A DNA stretch of 7,085 nucleotides from Clostridiaceae bacterium UBA6085 (GTDB lineage Bacteria > Bacillota > Clostridia > Clostridiales > Clostridiaceae): contig DIXH01000007.1 of NCBI GenBank assembly GCA_002428605.1, forward strand, positions 23,042 through 30,126, given 5' to 3'. Numbering within the stretch: the stretch's first letter is position 1; each line of letters begins with the position of its first letter. Made by a program: the position numbers and the translations under genes. Shown piece after piece: positions 1 to 6,009 of the stretch. Under the pieces are notes generated by a model, which saw only the letters and a list, made by a program, of their open reading frames with translations, did not search any database and was not told the origin of the DNA.

Positions 1-428
1 GGAGGTCATATTGCAGGATCATCACGAATTCGGTATTCATCGCGAATTTTGTGAGGGGATGCAAGGGTATCGACATCACTCTTCTTGGCGGTGAGTTCCA
101 GAGGGAGTCGCAGGTCAATACAGGGCCGCTTACAAAGCTTTGTGCAGGTCAGTACAGGGTCGACAGGCTGTTCGTTGGTACTGACGGGTTTGACTTGAGG
201 TCTGGCTTCACCGGAAGGGACATGGTGAGGACAGATACTGTCAGGAGCATGGCGGAGAGCGCCAAGGAAATCGTGATACTTACGGATTCCAGCAAGTTCA
301 GCACAGCCGGTCTTGTAAGGCAGTTTTCGCTTGAAGAGGTAAGCAAGGTAGTCACTGATGGCGGAGTAGGGGAAGAAATTGCTGATGAACTGATGAAGAA
401 CGGGATTGAGGTCATGATCGCCGGATAA
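1..428 (+). CDS. DeoR/GlpR-family transcriptional repressor, C-terminal sensor domain (5' end outside window)
   Basis: The reading frame is open from base 3 to the TAA at 426-428, giving 141 visible residues; DeoR proteins are usually about 250, so the N-terminal winged-helix DNA-binding domain lies left of the window. The visible part is the NagB-like sensor fold: an opening TNS motif (IITNSVFIAN), a LLGGE turn, TGPLTKL, a VGTDGFD segment, the GFTGRD stretch and the hallmark TDSSKF, then a C-terminal VVTDGG segment. DeoR regulators typically bind phosphorylated sugars with this domain and release operator DNA. A GTG at 51 could be called as a start but is internal, because conserved domain residues precede it. 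The gene ends 25 bases before a glycyl radical enzyme gene, so it probably regulates that operon; the effector (an anhydro-hexitol phosphate or 1-deoxy-fructose-6-phosphate) is inference. Confidence 0.88.
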   Translation, partial: RSYCRIITNSVFIANFVRGCKGIDITLLGGEFQRESQVNTGPLTKLCAGQYRVDRLFVGTDGFDLRSGFTGRDMVRTDTVRSMAESAKEIVILTDSSKFSTAGLVRQFSLEEVSKVVTDGGVGEEIADELMKNGIEVMIAG

Positions 429-440
429 ACAGAGGATCAA

Positions 441-447
441 AGGGAGG
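441..447 (+). promoter_or_regulatory. Shine-Dalgarno site fixing the TTG start of the glycyl radical enzyme
   Basis: AGGGAGG lies 6 bases before the TTG at 454. The first in-frame ATG (487) lies 39 bases after this site, so the TTG start is preferred. The site falls in the 25-base gap after the DeoR stop codon, which supports translation of both genes from one transcript. Confidence 0.7.
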
Positions 448-453
448 AAAACA

Positions 454-2862
454 TTGAACGGATATTTTGGGGAACTGACACCGAGGATGGACAGATATCG
501 TGAGTCGGTTCTGGATTCGACAAGATGGGTATGTACTGAGAGGGCAAAGGCAACTACGGATGCCTATGGAAGATATGCTGCACAGCCTCTTCCAATATTG
601 CGCGCAAGGATGCTTGAGACGATCCTCGGCACCATGACCATTTATATAGAGGATGAGACACTGATTGCAGGCAATCAGGCATCTTCGAACTGCGCGGCAC
701 CTATTTTTCCAGAATATGCCATGGATTGGGTAATAGATGAGCTGGATAAGTTCGACAAGAGAGACGGAGATGTTTTTCATATCACTGAAGAAAACAAGCA
801 GATCCTCAGGGAGATGGCCCCTTTCTGGAAAGGCAGGACCATAAAGGAGAAGGCTCTCGCAAGGATGCCGGAACGAAGCAGGCTGTTCTATGACCTTGGG
901 ATAATAAAGGCCGAAGGCAACATAACCTCGGGAGACGCCCACATCGCCGTCAATTATGAGAGGATAACAAGGGAAGGACTGGAAAGCTACGAAAAGCGCA
1001 CAAGGGCTGCCATGATGAAGCTGGACCTGACAGATTACAGGGAGCAGGAGAAGCTGCATTTCCATGAAGGGATACTCATTACAATAGATGCAGTCAGGAA
1101 TTTTGCAAAGAGGTACGCCGACCTTGCAGCCGTTATGGCCGAGAAAGAGGAGAATCCGTCGAGAAGGTCTGAGCTTGAAAGGATGTCCTCCACGCTGATG
1201 AAAGTCCCATATGGCAAGGCTGAGAGCTTCTACGAGGCAGTCCAGTCAATATGGATCGTGCAGCTGGTGCTGCAGATCGAAAGCAACGGGCATTCCCTGT
1301 CGTATGGCAGGCTGGACCAGTACCTCATGGACTTCTATTCAAAGGACCTTGAGAAGGGAGCTCTCACCGAGGAAGAGGCATGTGAGCTGCTTACCAACCT
1401 GTGGATAAAGACCTACACCGTCAACAAGATAAGGTCATGGAGCCATACGCAGTATTCAGCCGGCAGCCCCCTATACCAGAATGTTACCATCGGAGGTCAG
1501 ACATCCGAAGGTAAGGATGCAGTCAATGAAATGAGCTATCTCGTGCTGAAATCCGTGGCGAGGGCACACCTGCCTCAGCCGAACCTTACAGTGAGATATC
1601 ACAGGGGCCTGGACGACAGGTTCATGAAGGAAGCAGTGGAGCTCATGAGGCTGGGTACCGGAATGCCTGCCTTCAACTCGGATGAGGTCATAATACCATC
1701 TCTAATTGAAAAAGGAGTGAAAAAGGAGGATGCGTGCAACTACAGTGCCATAGGCTGCGTCGAAGTAGCCGTCCCCGGAAAGTGGGGTTACAGGTGCACA
1801 GGCATGAGCTTCCTCAATTATCCCAAGACACTCCTTGTCGCAATGAATGACGGTGCGGACCCTAAATCGGGAATGTGCCTCATGGAAGGCGCCGGAAGCT
1901 TCACTGATTTCAAGTCCTTCGACGAGCTGATGGCAGCATGGGACAAGACTATAACCCAGTTCACAAGGGAGCAGGTGGCCATAGACGCAGCGGTGGACAG
2001 GACGCTGGAGCTAAATACTATGGACGTACTCTGCTCGGCTTTAGTCGATGACTGCATAGACAGGGGACTGAGCCTGAAGGAAGGTGGAGCTGTCTACGAC
2101 ATGATCTCTGACCTGCAGGTGGGTATAGCGAACCTTGCTGATTCACTGTCAGCCATCAAAAAGTGCGTATACGACGAGAGGCTTGTTTCTCCGTCTGAGC
2201 TTTGGAAGTCAATGATGGATAACTTTGAAGGGGCCGATGGAGAGAAGATCAGGAAGATATTGGTTGAGGTACCTCCGAAATTCGGCAATGATGACGATTA
2301 TGTGGACCTTCTGATCAGGGAAGCTTATGACATGCATATCAGGGAAATGAAGAAGTACCATAATACAAGGTTCGGAAGAGGACCTATCGGCGGAGGCTAC
2401 TATGCAGGTACATCATCAATATCGGCAAATGTCGGGCAGGGCCTCGGGACGCTTGCGACACCTGATGGAAGAAAGGCTGGAGAACCTCTGGCAGAGGGCT
2501 GTGCCCCATGCCACAATGCCGACAAGAACGGACCTACAGCAGTATTCAAATCCGTATCCAAGCTTCCTACAAGGGAGATAACAGGCGGAGTGCTTCTCAA
2601 CCAGAAGGTGAATCCTGATATGCTCAGGTATGACGAGGACAAGCTGAAGCTTATCATGATGCTCAGGACCTTCTTCAACAGGCTTGATGGCTTTCATGTA
2701 CAGTACAATGTGGTTTCCAGGGATACACTCAGGGATGCGCAGCTTCATCCTGAAAGGCACAGGGACCTTATTGTCAGGGTAGCCGGTTATTCGGCATTCT
2801 TCAATGTGCTGTCAAGGAAGACACAGGATGACATAATTGACAGGACCGAACAGACAATCTGA
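454..2862 (+). CDS. ybiW: YbiW/PflF-type glycyl radical enzyme, predicted 1,5-anhydroglucitol-6-phosphate ring-opening lyase
   Basis: An 802-residue cytosolic glycyl radical enzyme, complete at both ends. The N-terminal PFL-like barrel carries GNQAS (73-77), AAPIFPEY (81-88), IIKAEGNITSGDAH (150-163), LQIESNGHSLSYGR (273-286) and SAGSPLYQNVTIGGQ (335-349). The thiyl-radical loop is GCVE, with Cys435 and Glu437, followed by GKWGYRCTGMSF. The C-terminal radical motif is RVAGYSAFF with Gly778. A Gly precedes Cys435, whereas true pyruvate formate-lyase has adjacent cysteines, so this is a dehydratase/C-O lyase type. The listed strings match E. coli YbiW as I recall it and differ from PflD, HypD, CutC and glycerol dehydratase. 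YbiW opens 1,5-anhydroglucitol-6-phosphate to 1-deoxy-fructose-6-phosphate; assigning that substrate here is inference, strengthened by the aldolase gene that follows. It needs a radical SAM activase, which is not in the window. Older pipelines may call it formate C-acetyltransferase. Confidence 0.9.
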   Translation: MNGYFGELTPRMDRYRESVLDSTRWVCTERAKATTDAYGRYAAQPLPILRARMLETILGTMTIYIEDETLIAGNQASSNCAAPIFPEYAMDWVIDELDKFDKRDGDVFHITEENKQILREMAPFWKGRTIKEKALARMPERSRLFYDLGIIKAEGNITSGDAHIAVNYERITREGLESYEKRTRAAMMKLDLTDYREQEKLHFHEGILITIDAVRNFAKRYADLAAVMAEKEENPSRRSELERMSSTLMKVPYGKAESFYEAVQSIWIVQLVLQIESNGHSLSYGRLDQYLMDFYSKDLEKGALTEEEACELLTNLWIKTYTVNKIRSWSHTQYSAGSPLYQNVTIGGQTSEGKDAVNEMSYLVLKSVARAHLPQPNLTVRYHRGLDDRFMKEAVELMRLGTGMPAFNSDEVIIPSLIEKGVKKEDACNYSAIGCVEVAVPGKWGYRCTGMSFLNYPKTLLVAMNDGADPKSGMCLMEGAGSFTDFKSFDELMAAWDKTITQFTREQVAIDAAVDRTLELNTMDVLCSALVDDCIDRGLSLKEGGAVYDMISDLQVGIANLADSLSAIKKCVYDERLVSPSELWKSMMDNFEGADGEKIRKILVEVPPKFGNDDDYVDLLIREAYDMHIREMKKYHNTRFGRGPIGGGYYAGTSSISANVGQGLGTLATPDGRKAGEPLAEGCAPCHNADKNGPTAVFKSVSKLPTREITGGVLLNQKVNPDMLRYDEDKLKLIMMLRTFFNRLDGFHVQYNVVSRDTLRDAQLHPERHRDLIVRVAGYSAFFNVLSRKTQDDIIDRTEQTI

Positions 2863-2896
2863 TGAATATAATGATAAGAAAGAAGGTAAGGACCGC

Positions 2897-3550
2897 ATGT
2901 TCATAGATACCGCAGACATAAATGAGATCAAGGAAGCCCTTGGTACCGGAATAATAAAAGGGGTCACGACAAACCCCACAATACTGAAAAGGGAAGGAAG
3001 GCCAAGATTCCAGCAGCTTGATGACATCCTGGCGCTCGGGCCAGGCATGATTTTCGTTCAGGCAGTAGGCCGTGATGTAGAGGAGCTTTATGATGATTAC
3101 CTGAGGCTAAGTGAGTACGGCATATCCCGTGGCAGGAAAATTGGAATCAAGACTCCTATGAGCTTCATCGGCCTGGAGCTTGTGAAGAGGATCAGGGAAC
3201 ACGACAGCACCGTCCCTGTTCTGGGGACAGCCATTTATTCAGCGGACCAGGGCATACTGAGTTCCATAGCGGGATGCGATTACCTGGCACCATACGTCAA
3301 CAGGATGAAGAACATCGGCAGAGACCCATATCTTGAGATCGGGAAAATGCGCACATTCATTGACGACAGAGGACTTGAGACGAAGATACTTGCGGCAAGC
3401 TTCAAGGAGCCGTCACAGGTGACTGATGCACTTGTGGCAGGAGCGCATACCTGCACAATGCCGCTTTCAATACTTAAGCTGATGATGGACAAGGACGAAG
3501 CGCTCTCAGCGATAGAGGTTTTCAACTGCGATGGTGAATCCCTGGGATAA
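2897..3550 (+). CDS. fsa: Fructose-6-phosphate aldolase (FSA), transaldolase-like family
   Basis: A 217-residue cytosolic class I aldolase of the small transaldolase subfamily (E. coli FsaA is 220). Visible motifs are FIDTAD with Asp4, GVTTNPT with Asn26, the Schiff-base lysine Lys85 in IGIKTP (the same number as Lys85 of FsaA), LGTAIYSADQG (109-119) and APYVNR (131-136), and LAASFK (165-170). Gln55 and Tyr133 align with FsaA Gln59 and Tyr131, which distinguish FSA from true transaldolases (Glu and Phe there), so direct aldol cleavage is predicted. FSA accepts dihydroxyacetone or hydroxyacetone as donor; behind a YbiW-type enzyme the likely substrate is 1-deoxy-fructose-6-phosphate, giving glyceraldehyde-3-phosphate and hydroxyacetone. 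The ATG at 2897 starts the family's N-terminus and has AAGG five bases upstream; an upstream TTG (2837) would overlap the preceding gene. The gap to that gene is 34 bases, implying cotranscription. Confidence 0.9.
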   Translation: MFIDTADINEIKEALGTGIIKGVTTNPTILKREGRPRFQQLDDILALGPGMIFVQAVGRDVEELYDDYLRLSEYGISRGRKIGIKTPMSFIGLELVKRIREHDSTVPVLGTAIYSADQGILSSIAGCDYLAPYVNRMKNIGRDPYLEIGKMRTFIDDRGLETKILAASFKEPSQVTDALVAGAHTCTMPLSILKLMMDKDEALSAIEVFNCDGESLG

Positions 3551-3571
3551 TCAAAGTTTACTATTGTATTC

Positions 3572-3609
3572 GCAAAGGCGAGGTTTAACACAACATTCCT
3601 TGCCTTTGC
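3572..3609 (+). other. Long inverted repeat (hairpin) after the aldolase gene, no T-tract
   Basis: GCAAAGGCGAGG (3572-3583) pairs with CCTTGCCTTTGC (3598-3609) over 12 positions with one G-U wobble, around a 14-base loop. It begins 21 bases after the aldolase stop. No run of T follows on either strand, so it is not a canonical intrinsic terminator. It may stabilise the 3' end of the operon mRNA or act as a weak terminator. The loop contains a TTAACA (3585-3590). Confidence 0.5.
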
Positions 3610-3614
3610 AAATG

Positions 3615-3709
3615 TTTACGCAAAAAATAAACGTTAATTCTATGTTAATTCACATTACACTCCATTAACAATTGGCGAAGATTCCTGTATCATGTTAACT
3701 GGACTTACA
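3615..3709 (+). promoter_or_regulatory. Phased TTAACA-like hexamer array, putative PhoP boxes
   Basis: Hexamers close to the Firmicute PhoP half-site TT(A/T/C)ACA occur at 3615 (TTTACG), 3634 and 3645 (TTAATT, each within GTTAATTC), 3654 (ATTACA), 3665 (TTAACA, perfect), 3695 (TTAACT) and 3704 (CTTACA). Start-to-start distances are 19, 11, 9, 11, 30 and 9 bases, so nearly all lie on one face of the helix, as PhoP direct repeats with about 5-base spacers do. The downstream gene carries phosphate transporter and PhoU domains, which fits Pho control. The region is AT-rich, so some hexamers may be chance. Confidence 0.5.
3665..3693 (+). promoter_or_regulatory. Sigma-A-type promoter for the Na+/Pi cotransporter gene
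   Basis: The -35 TTAACA (3665-3670) and -10 TATCAT (3688-3693) each match consensus at 5 of 6 positions and are separated by the optimal 17 bases. The expected start is near 3700, giving a leader of about 40 bases with GGAGG at 3729-3733. The -35 is itself the best PhoP-like hexamer of the surrounding array. Confidence 0.55.
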
Positions 3710-3740
3710 TGTGTAGTTTTCTGTAAACGGAGGAATAATT

Positions 3741-5354
3741 GTGGATTTTGAAATGATACTAGGTCTACTCGGGGGTCTTGGTCTGTTCTTCTATGGAATG
3801 AAGATGATGGGAGACGGACTTGAAAATGCAGCAGGGTCGAAACTCAAGTTCATTCTCGAAAAGGTAACTGCAAATCCTATAAGTGCAGTCCTTGTCGGTA
3901 CAATAGTCACAGGAATTGTGCAGTCAAGCTCAGCAACAACGGTAATGGTGGTCGGGTTTGTGAATGCCGGTCTCATGAACCTTGCTCAGGCAACGGGTAT
4001 CATAATGGGTGCCAACATAGGTACTACAGTAACTGCTTTTCTGATCTCTCTGAATATGGATGCTATCGTACCTGTAGCAATCTTCTTCGGTGCGATAATG
4101 TTCATGTTCTCGAAGGCTAAAAAGCGCAGGGACCTCGCAAGCATCCTGCTCGGATTCGGTCTTCTCATGGAAGGTATGGAACTCATGAAGGTTGCCATGT
4201 CTCCACTGAAGGAATCCCCGGCCTTCGAGCAGATCATCCTTGCCATCGGTACCCAGTGGTATTTTGGAATTCTGCTTGGTATTGTAGCAACAGCCATAAT
4301 ACAGTCCAGCTCGGCTACTACCGGTATTTTGCTTGCCATGACTTCAACTGGAAAGATAACAATGGAGATAGCATTTCCAATGCTTCTCGGAGCGAATATC
4401 GGAACCTGCGCCACTGCTCTGCTTTCTTCAATAGGAGCCAACAAGATCGCAAGAAAAGCAGCTGTGATCCATCTGATGTTCAATACCATTGGGTCAATAA
4501 TATTCCTGCCGCTTGGACCTCTTATGATAGGCTTTGTAAGAAGCTTCACTGCTCCTGACAACATAATGATGCAGATTGCAGATCTGCATATCATGTTCAA
4601 TGTGCTGAATACCATAATCCTCCTGCCATTCTCGAACATTCTCATTGCAGCAGCAAACAAGCTGATAGGACCGGACGAGGTAAGGGTATCTGTCACTGAC
4701 AGGCTGGACAAGAGACTTCTCCAGACTCCTTCCATAGCTGAAGGGCAGGTAATCAACGAGACTGTAAGGATGGCTGAGATTGCAAAGGAAAACTTCAAGC
4801 TTTCTTTTGAGGCATTCCTTGAGAGCGACGAAACAAATGCTGAGAGGATATTCGGCAACGAAAGGACAATCAATGAGCTCAATGAAGGGATCACGAACTT
4901 CCTTGTAGAGCTCTCATCAAGCGACATAGACATCAATGAGTTCGGAAGGATAGCATCAACATACCATGTCCTGAACGATATAGAAAGGATAGGCGACCAT
5001 TCGGAGAATATAATGGAGCTTGCCCAGGAAAAGATCAGGAAGGGAGTCGAAATGACTGAGGATGCGGTCGAAGAACTCAAATCCATGTTCTCCTACTGCA
5101 TTGACGCACTTAACATTGCCATTGAAAGCTACAAGAACAATGACAAGAAGCGTGCCGAGTCAATGATAAGGGTCGAGAAACGCATCGATGAGCTTGAGAA
5201 GGAGTACAGGGAAACGCATATAAGAAGGCTTAACCATGGAAAATGCACACCGATAGCTGGAATACTCTTCCTTGACCTGATATCCAACATGGAAAGGGTA
5301 GGAGACCATGCGAACAATGTAGCTGAGGCAGTACTCGGCAGATATGAGGAATAG
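3741..5354 (+). CDS. Na+/phosphate cotransporter family protein with C-terminal PhoU domain
   Basis: A 537-residue inner-membrane protein, full length for the Na+/Pi-cotransporter plus PhoU architecture. Two inverted-repeat transport units each carry QSSSATT (61-67 and 188-194) followed by GANIGT (90-95 and 217-222), the substrate/ion-binding hallmarks of the SLC34/NptA family. About eight or nine hydrophobic segments span roughly residues 4-305. Residues about 335-535 are soluble, helical and PhoU-like, with the metal-binding repeats ERIGDH (415-420) and ERVGDH (518-523). The GTG start lies 7 bases after GGAGG (3729-3733); the next ATG is residue 5. Family members import phosphate with Na+, but E. 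coli YjbB, of the same architecture, has been linked to phosphate export, so direction is open. It has its own promoter with PhoP-like boxes and an intrinsic terminator, so it appears to be transcribed alone. Confidence 0.92.
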   Translation: MDFEMILGLLGGLGLFFYGMKMMGDGLENAAGSKLKFILEKVTANPISAVLVGTIVTGIVQSSSATTVMVVGFVNAGLMNLAQATGIIMGANIGTTVTAFLISLNMDAIVPVAIFFGAIMFMFSKAKKRRDLASILLGFGLLMEGMELMKVAMSPLKESPAFEQIILAIGTQWYFGILLGIVATAIIQSSSATTGILLAMTSTGKITMEIAFPMLLGANIGTCATALLSSIGANKIARKAAVIHLMFNTIGSIIFLPLGPLMIGFVRSFTAPDNIMMQIADLHIMFNVLNTIILLPFSNILIAAANKLIGPDEVRVSVTDRLDKRLLQTPSIAEGQVINETVRMAEIAKENFKLSFEAFLESDETNAERIFGNERTINELNEGITNFLVELSSSDIDINEFGRIASTYHVLNDIERIGDHSENIMELAQEKIRKGVEMTEDAVEELKSMFSYCIDALNIAIESYKNNDKKRAESMIRVEKRIDELEKEYRETHIRRLNHGKCTPIAGILFLDLISNMERVGDHANNVAEAVLGRYEE

Positions 5355-5361
5355 ATGAATC

Positions 5362-5388
5362 AAGGGCCGCTGCAAGCGGTCCTTTTTT
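5362..5388 (+). terminator. Rho-independent terminator of the Na+/Pi cotransporter gene
   Basis: AAGGGCCGCT (5362-5371) pairs with AGCGGTCCTT (5375-5384) over 10 positions with one G-U wobble, around the 3-base loop GCA. It runs directly into a T-tract at 5383-5388, starting 8 bases after the stop codon. Confidence 0.92.
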
Positions 5389-5406
5389 GGCAGAATGTTC
5401 AAAGAA

Positions 5407-5421
5407 ACTTAAGGCTTAAGT
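5407..5421 (+). promoter_or_regulatory. Perfect 15-base palindrome, candidate operator
   Basis: ACTTAAG-G-CTTAAGT is a perfect 7+1+7 inverted repeat. It lies 8 bases before an extended -10 promoter element, where a -35 would normally sit, and no good -35 is present. That position suits a dimeric regulator. I do not recognise the site as a named operator. Confidence 0.45.
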
Positions 5422-5429
5422 AACAAAGC

Positions 5430-5438
5430 TGGTATATA
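5430..5438 (+). promoter_or_regulatory. Extended -10 promoter for the small membrane protein gene
   Basis: TGG-TATATA fits TGn-TATAAT with one mismatch (an overlapping TATACT at 5435-5440 is an alternative). Transcription would start near 5445, a short leader before the Shine-Dalgarno at 5460. No acceptable -35 is seen at 17 bases. Confidence 0.45.
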
Positions 5439-5472
5439 CTATACACATATATAAATATTGGGGGTGATGTAT

Positions 5473-5892
5473 TTGAAGAGATGGCAGCTTAATATTATCA
5501 ATGCTTGCCTGCTTGTTTCGCTGATAGCTGTCGCTTATGTCATGTTCAGAAACATCGTCACTCCAGAGCTGAAGGCTGAAGAAGTAACCTCCGTAACAAT
5601 GGCAATCAGTGCAACTCATGATATGGAGAAGCGTATCACCGGTGCAGATGACCTGAGGAGATTCATCAAGGTCTTCAATTCAATCGACCTGAGATATTCA
5701 CCTTTGGGAGGAAATCCAGAGGAATGGGCGATGAAGGTTCAGGTCCAGGTTGATGAGAGGTTGGACATCCTTGTACAGGATGACATGATAAGGGTGGGAA
5801 AAGCGTGGTACAAGGCAGACAGGGAAAAAATCAGTGAGCTTCTGTTCCTTTACCCGGAATTCAGCTATCCGGCTGAAAATAGCATAGAATAG
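5473..5892 (+). CDS. Small membrane-anchored protein of unknown function
   Basis: A 139-residue protein that I do not recognise. It begins with a positively charged end (MKRWQ) and one hydrophobic segment at about residues 8-26, with no lipobox and no obvious signal-peptidase site, so it is probably a signal anchor with the rest outside the membrane. The soluble part has a helix-like stretch (DDLRRFIKVFNS, 59-70), alternating strand-like segments (MKVQVQV, 87-93; LDILVQ, 97-102; MIRVGKAWYK, 105-114) and a final helix, which suggests a small alpha/beta domain. The TTG start at 5473 is chosen because GGGGGTGAT (5460-5468), almost the full anti-16S complement, sits at ideal distance; the ATG at 5467 lies inside that site, and a TTG at 5458 precedes it. 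A terminator lies on each side, so it is transcribed alone. Confidence 0.75.
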   Translation: MKRWQLNIINACLLVSLIAVAYVMFRNIVTPELKAEEVTSVTMAISATHDMEKRITGADDLRRFIKVFNSIDLRYSPLGGNPEEWAMKVQVQVDERLDILVQDDMIRVGKAWYKADREKISELLFLYPEFSYPAENSIE

Positions 5893-5910
5893 GGTTGAGT
5901 CTTAATGATT

Positions 5911-5933
5911 GGAGGCCGCAGGGCCTCCTTTTT
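5911..5933 (+). terminator. Rho-independent terminator of the small membrane protein gene
   Basis: GGAGGCC (5911-5917) and GGCCTCC (5922-5928) form a perfect 7-base GC-rich stem with a 4-base loop, followed at once by TTTTT (5929-5933). It lies 18 bases after the stop codon. Confidence 0.92.
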
Positions 5934-5947
5934 ATTAAGTTATTTTT

Positions 5948-5973
5948 TTGTCAGGTTTCTTTTGTGTTATAAT
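5948..5973 (+). promoter_or_regulatory. Extended -10 promoter for the MATE transporter gene
   Basis: TGT-TATAAT (5965-5973) is a perfect extended -10. TTGTCA (5948-5953) matches the -35 consensus at 5 of 6 positions, but the spacer is only 14 bases, so the extended -10 probably carries most of the activity. The start would fall near 5980, about 30 bases before the ATG at 6010. Confidence 0.6.
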
Positions 5974-6009
5974 TTTTGTTATGTGATAAGAAAGTGATGG
6001 TTAGGCGAG

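Noticed and set aside
51..428. GTG at 51 as the start of a short DeoR-like gene
   Set aside because: The frame is open to the window edge and conserved sensor-domain residues (IITNS) precede the GTG, so it is an internal valine of a longer protein.
412..1065. A 217-codon open frame on the minus strand
   Set aside because: Antisense to the conserved N-terminal part of the glycyl radical enzyme; no family motif is seen in its translation.
454..2862. Pyruvate formate-lyase (formate C-acetyltransferase) as the product
   Set aside because: PFL has two adjacent catalytic cysteines; here Gly434 precedes Cys435 in a GCVE loop typical of dehydratase-type glycyl radical enzymes, and the flanking strings are YbiW-like.
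2837..2872. Perfect TTGACA (2837-2842) and perfect TATAAT (2867-2872) before the aldolase gene
   Set aside because: The spacer is 24 bases, too long for a sigma-A promoter, and neither hexamer has a partner at 16-18 bases. The genes are close enough to share one transcript.
2837..2896. TTG at 2837 as a longer start for the aldolase
   Set aside because: The added 20 residues are charged, unlike any FSA N-terminus, and would overlap the glycyl radical enzyme; the ATG at 2897 gives the normal length and Lys85 numbering.
3722..3735. CcpA cre-like site TGTAAACGGAGGAA
   Set aside because: Only the left half matches the cre consensus, the right half fails at three positions, and it overlaps the ribosome binding site.
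3986..5086. A 366-codon open frame on the minus strand
   Set aside because: It lies wholly antisense to the Na+/Pi-PhoU gene, which has clear motifs, a ribosome site and a terminator. The translation is Ser/Ile/Met-rich without recognisable domains, as expected of a shadow frame.
5458..5472. TTG at 5458 or ATG at 5467 as start of the small membrane protein
   Set aside because: Both lie beside or within the strong Shine-Dalgarno GGGGGTGAT (5460-5468), which can only serve the TTG at 5473 at normal distance.
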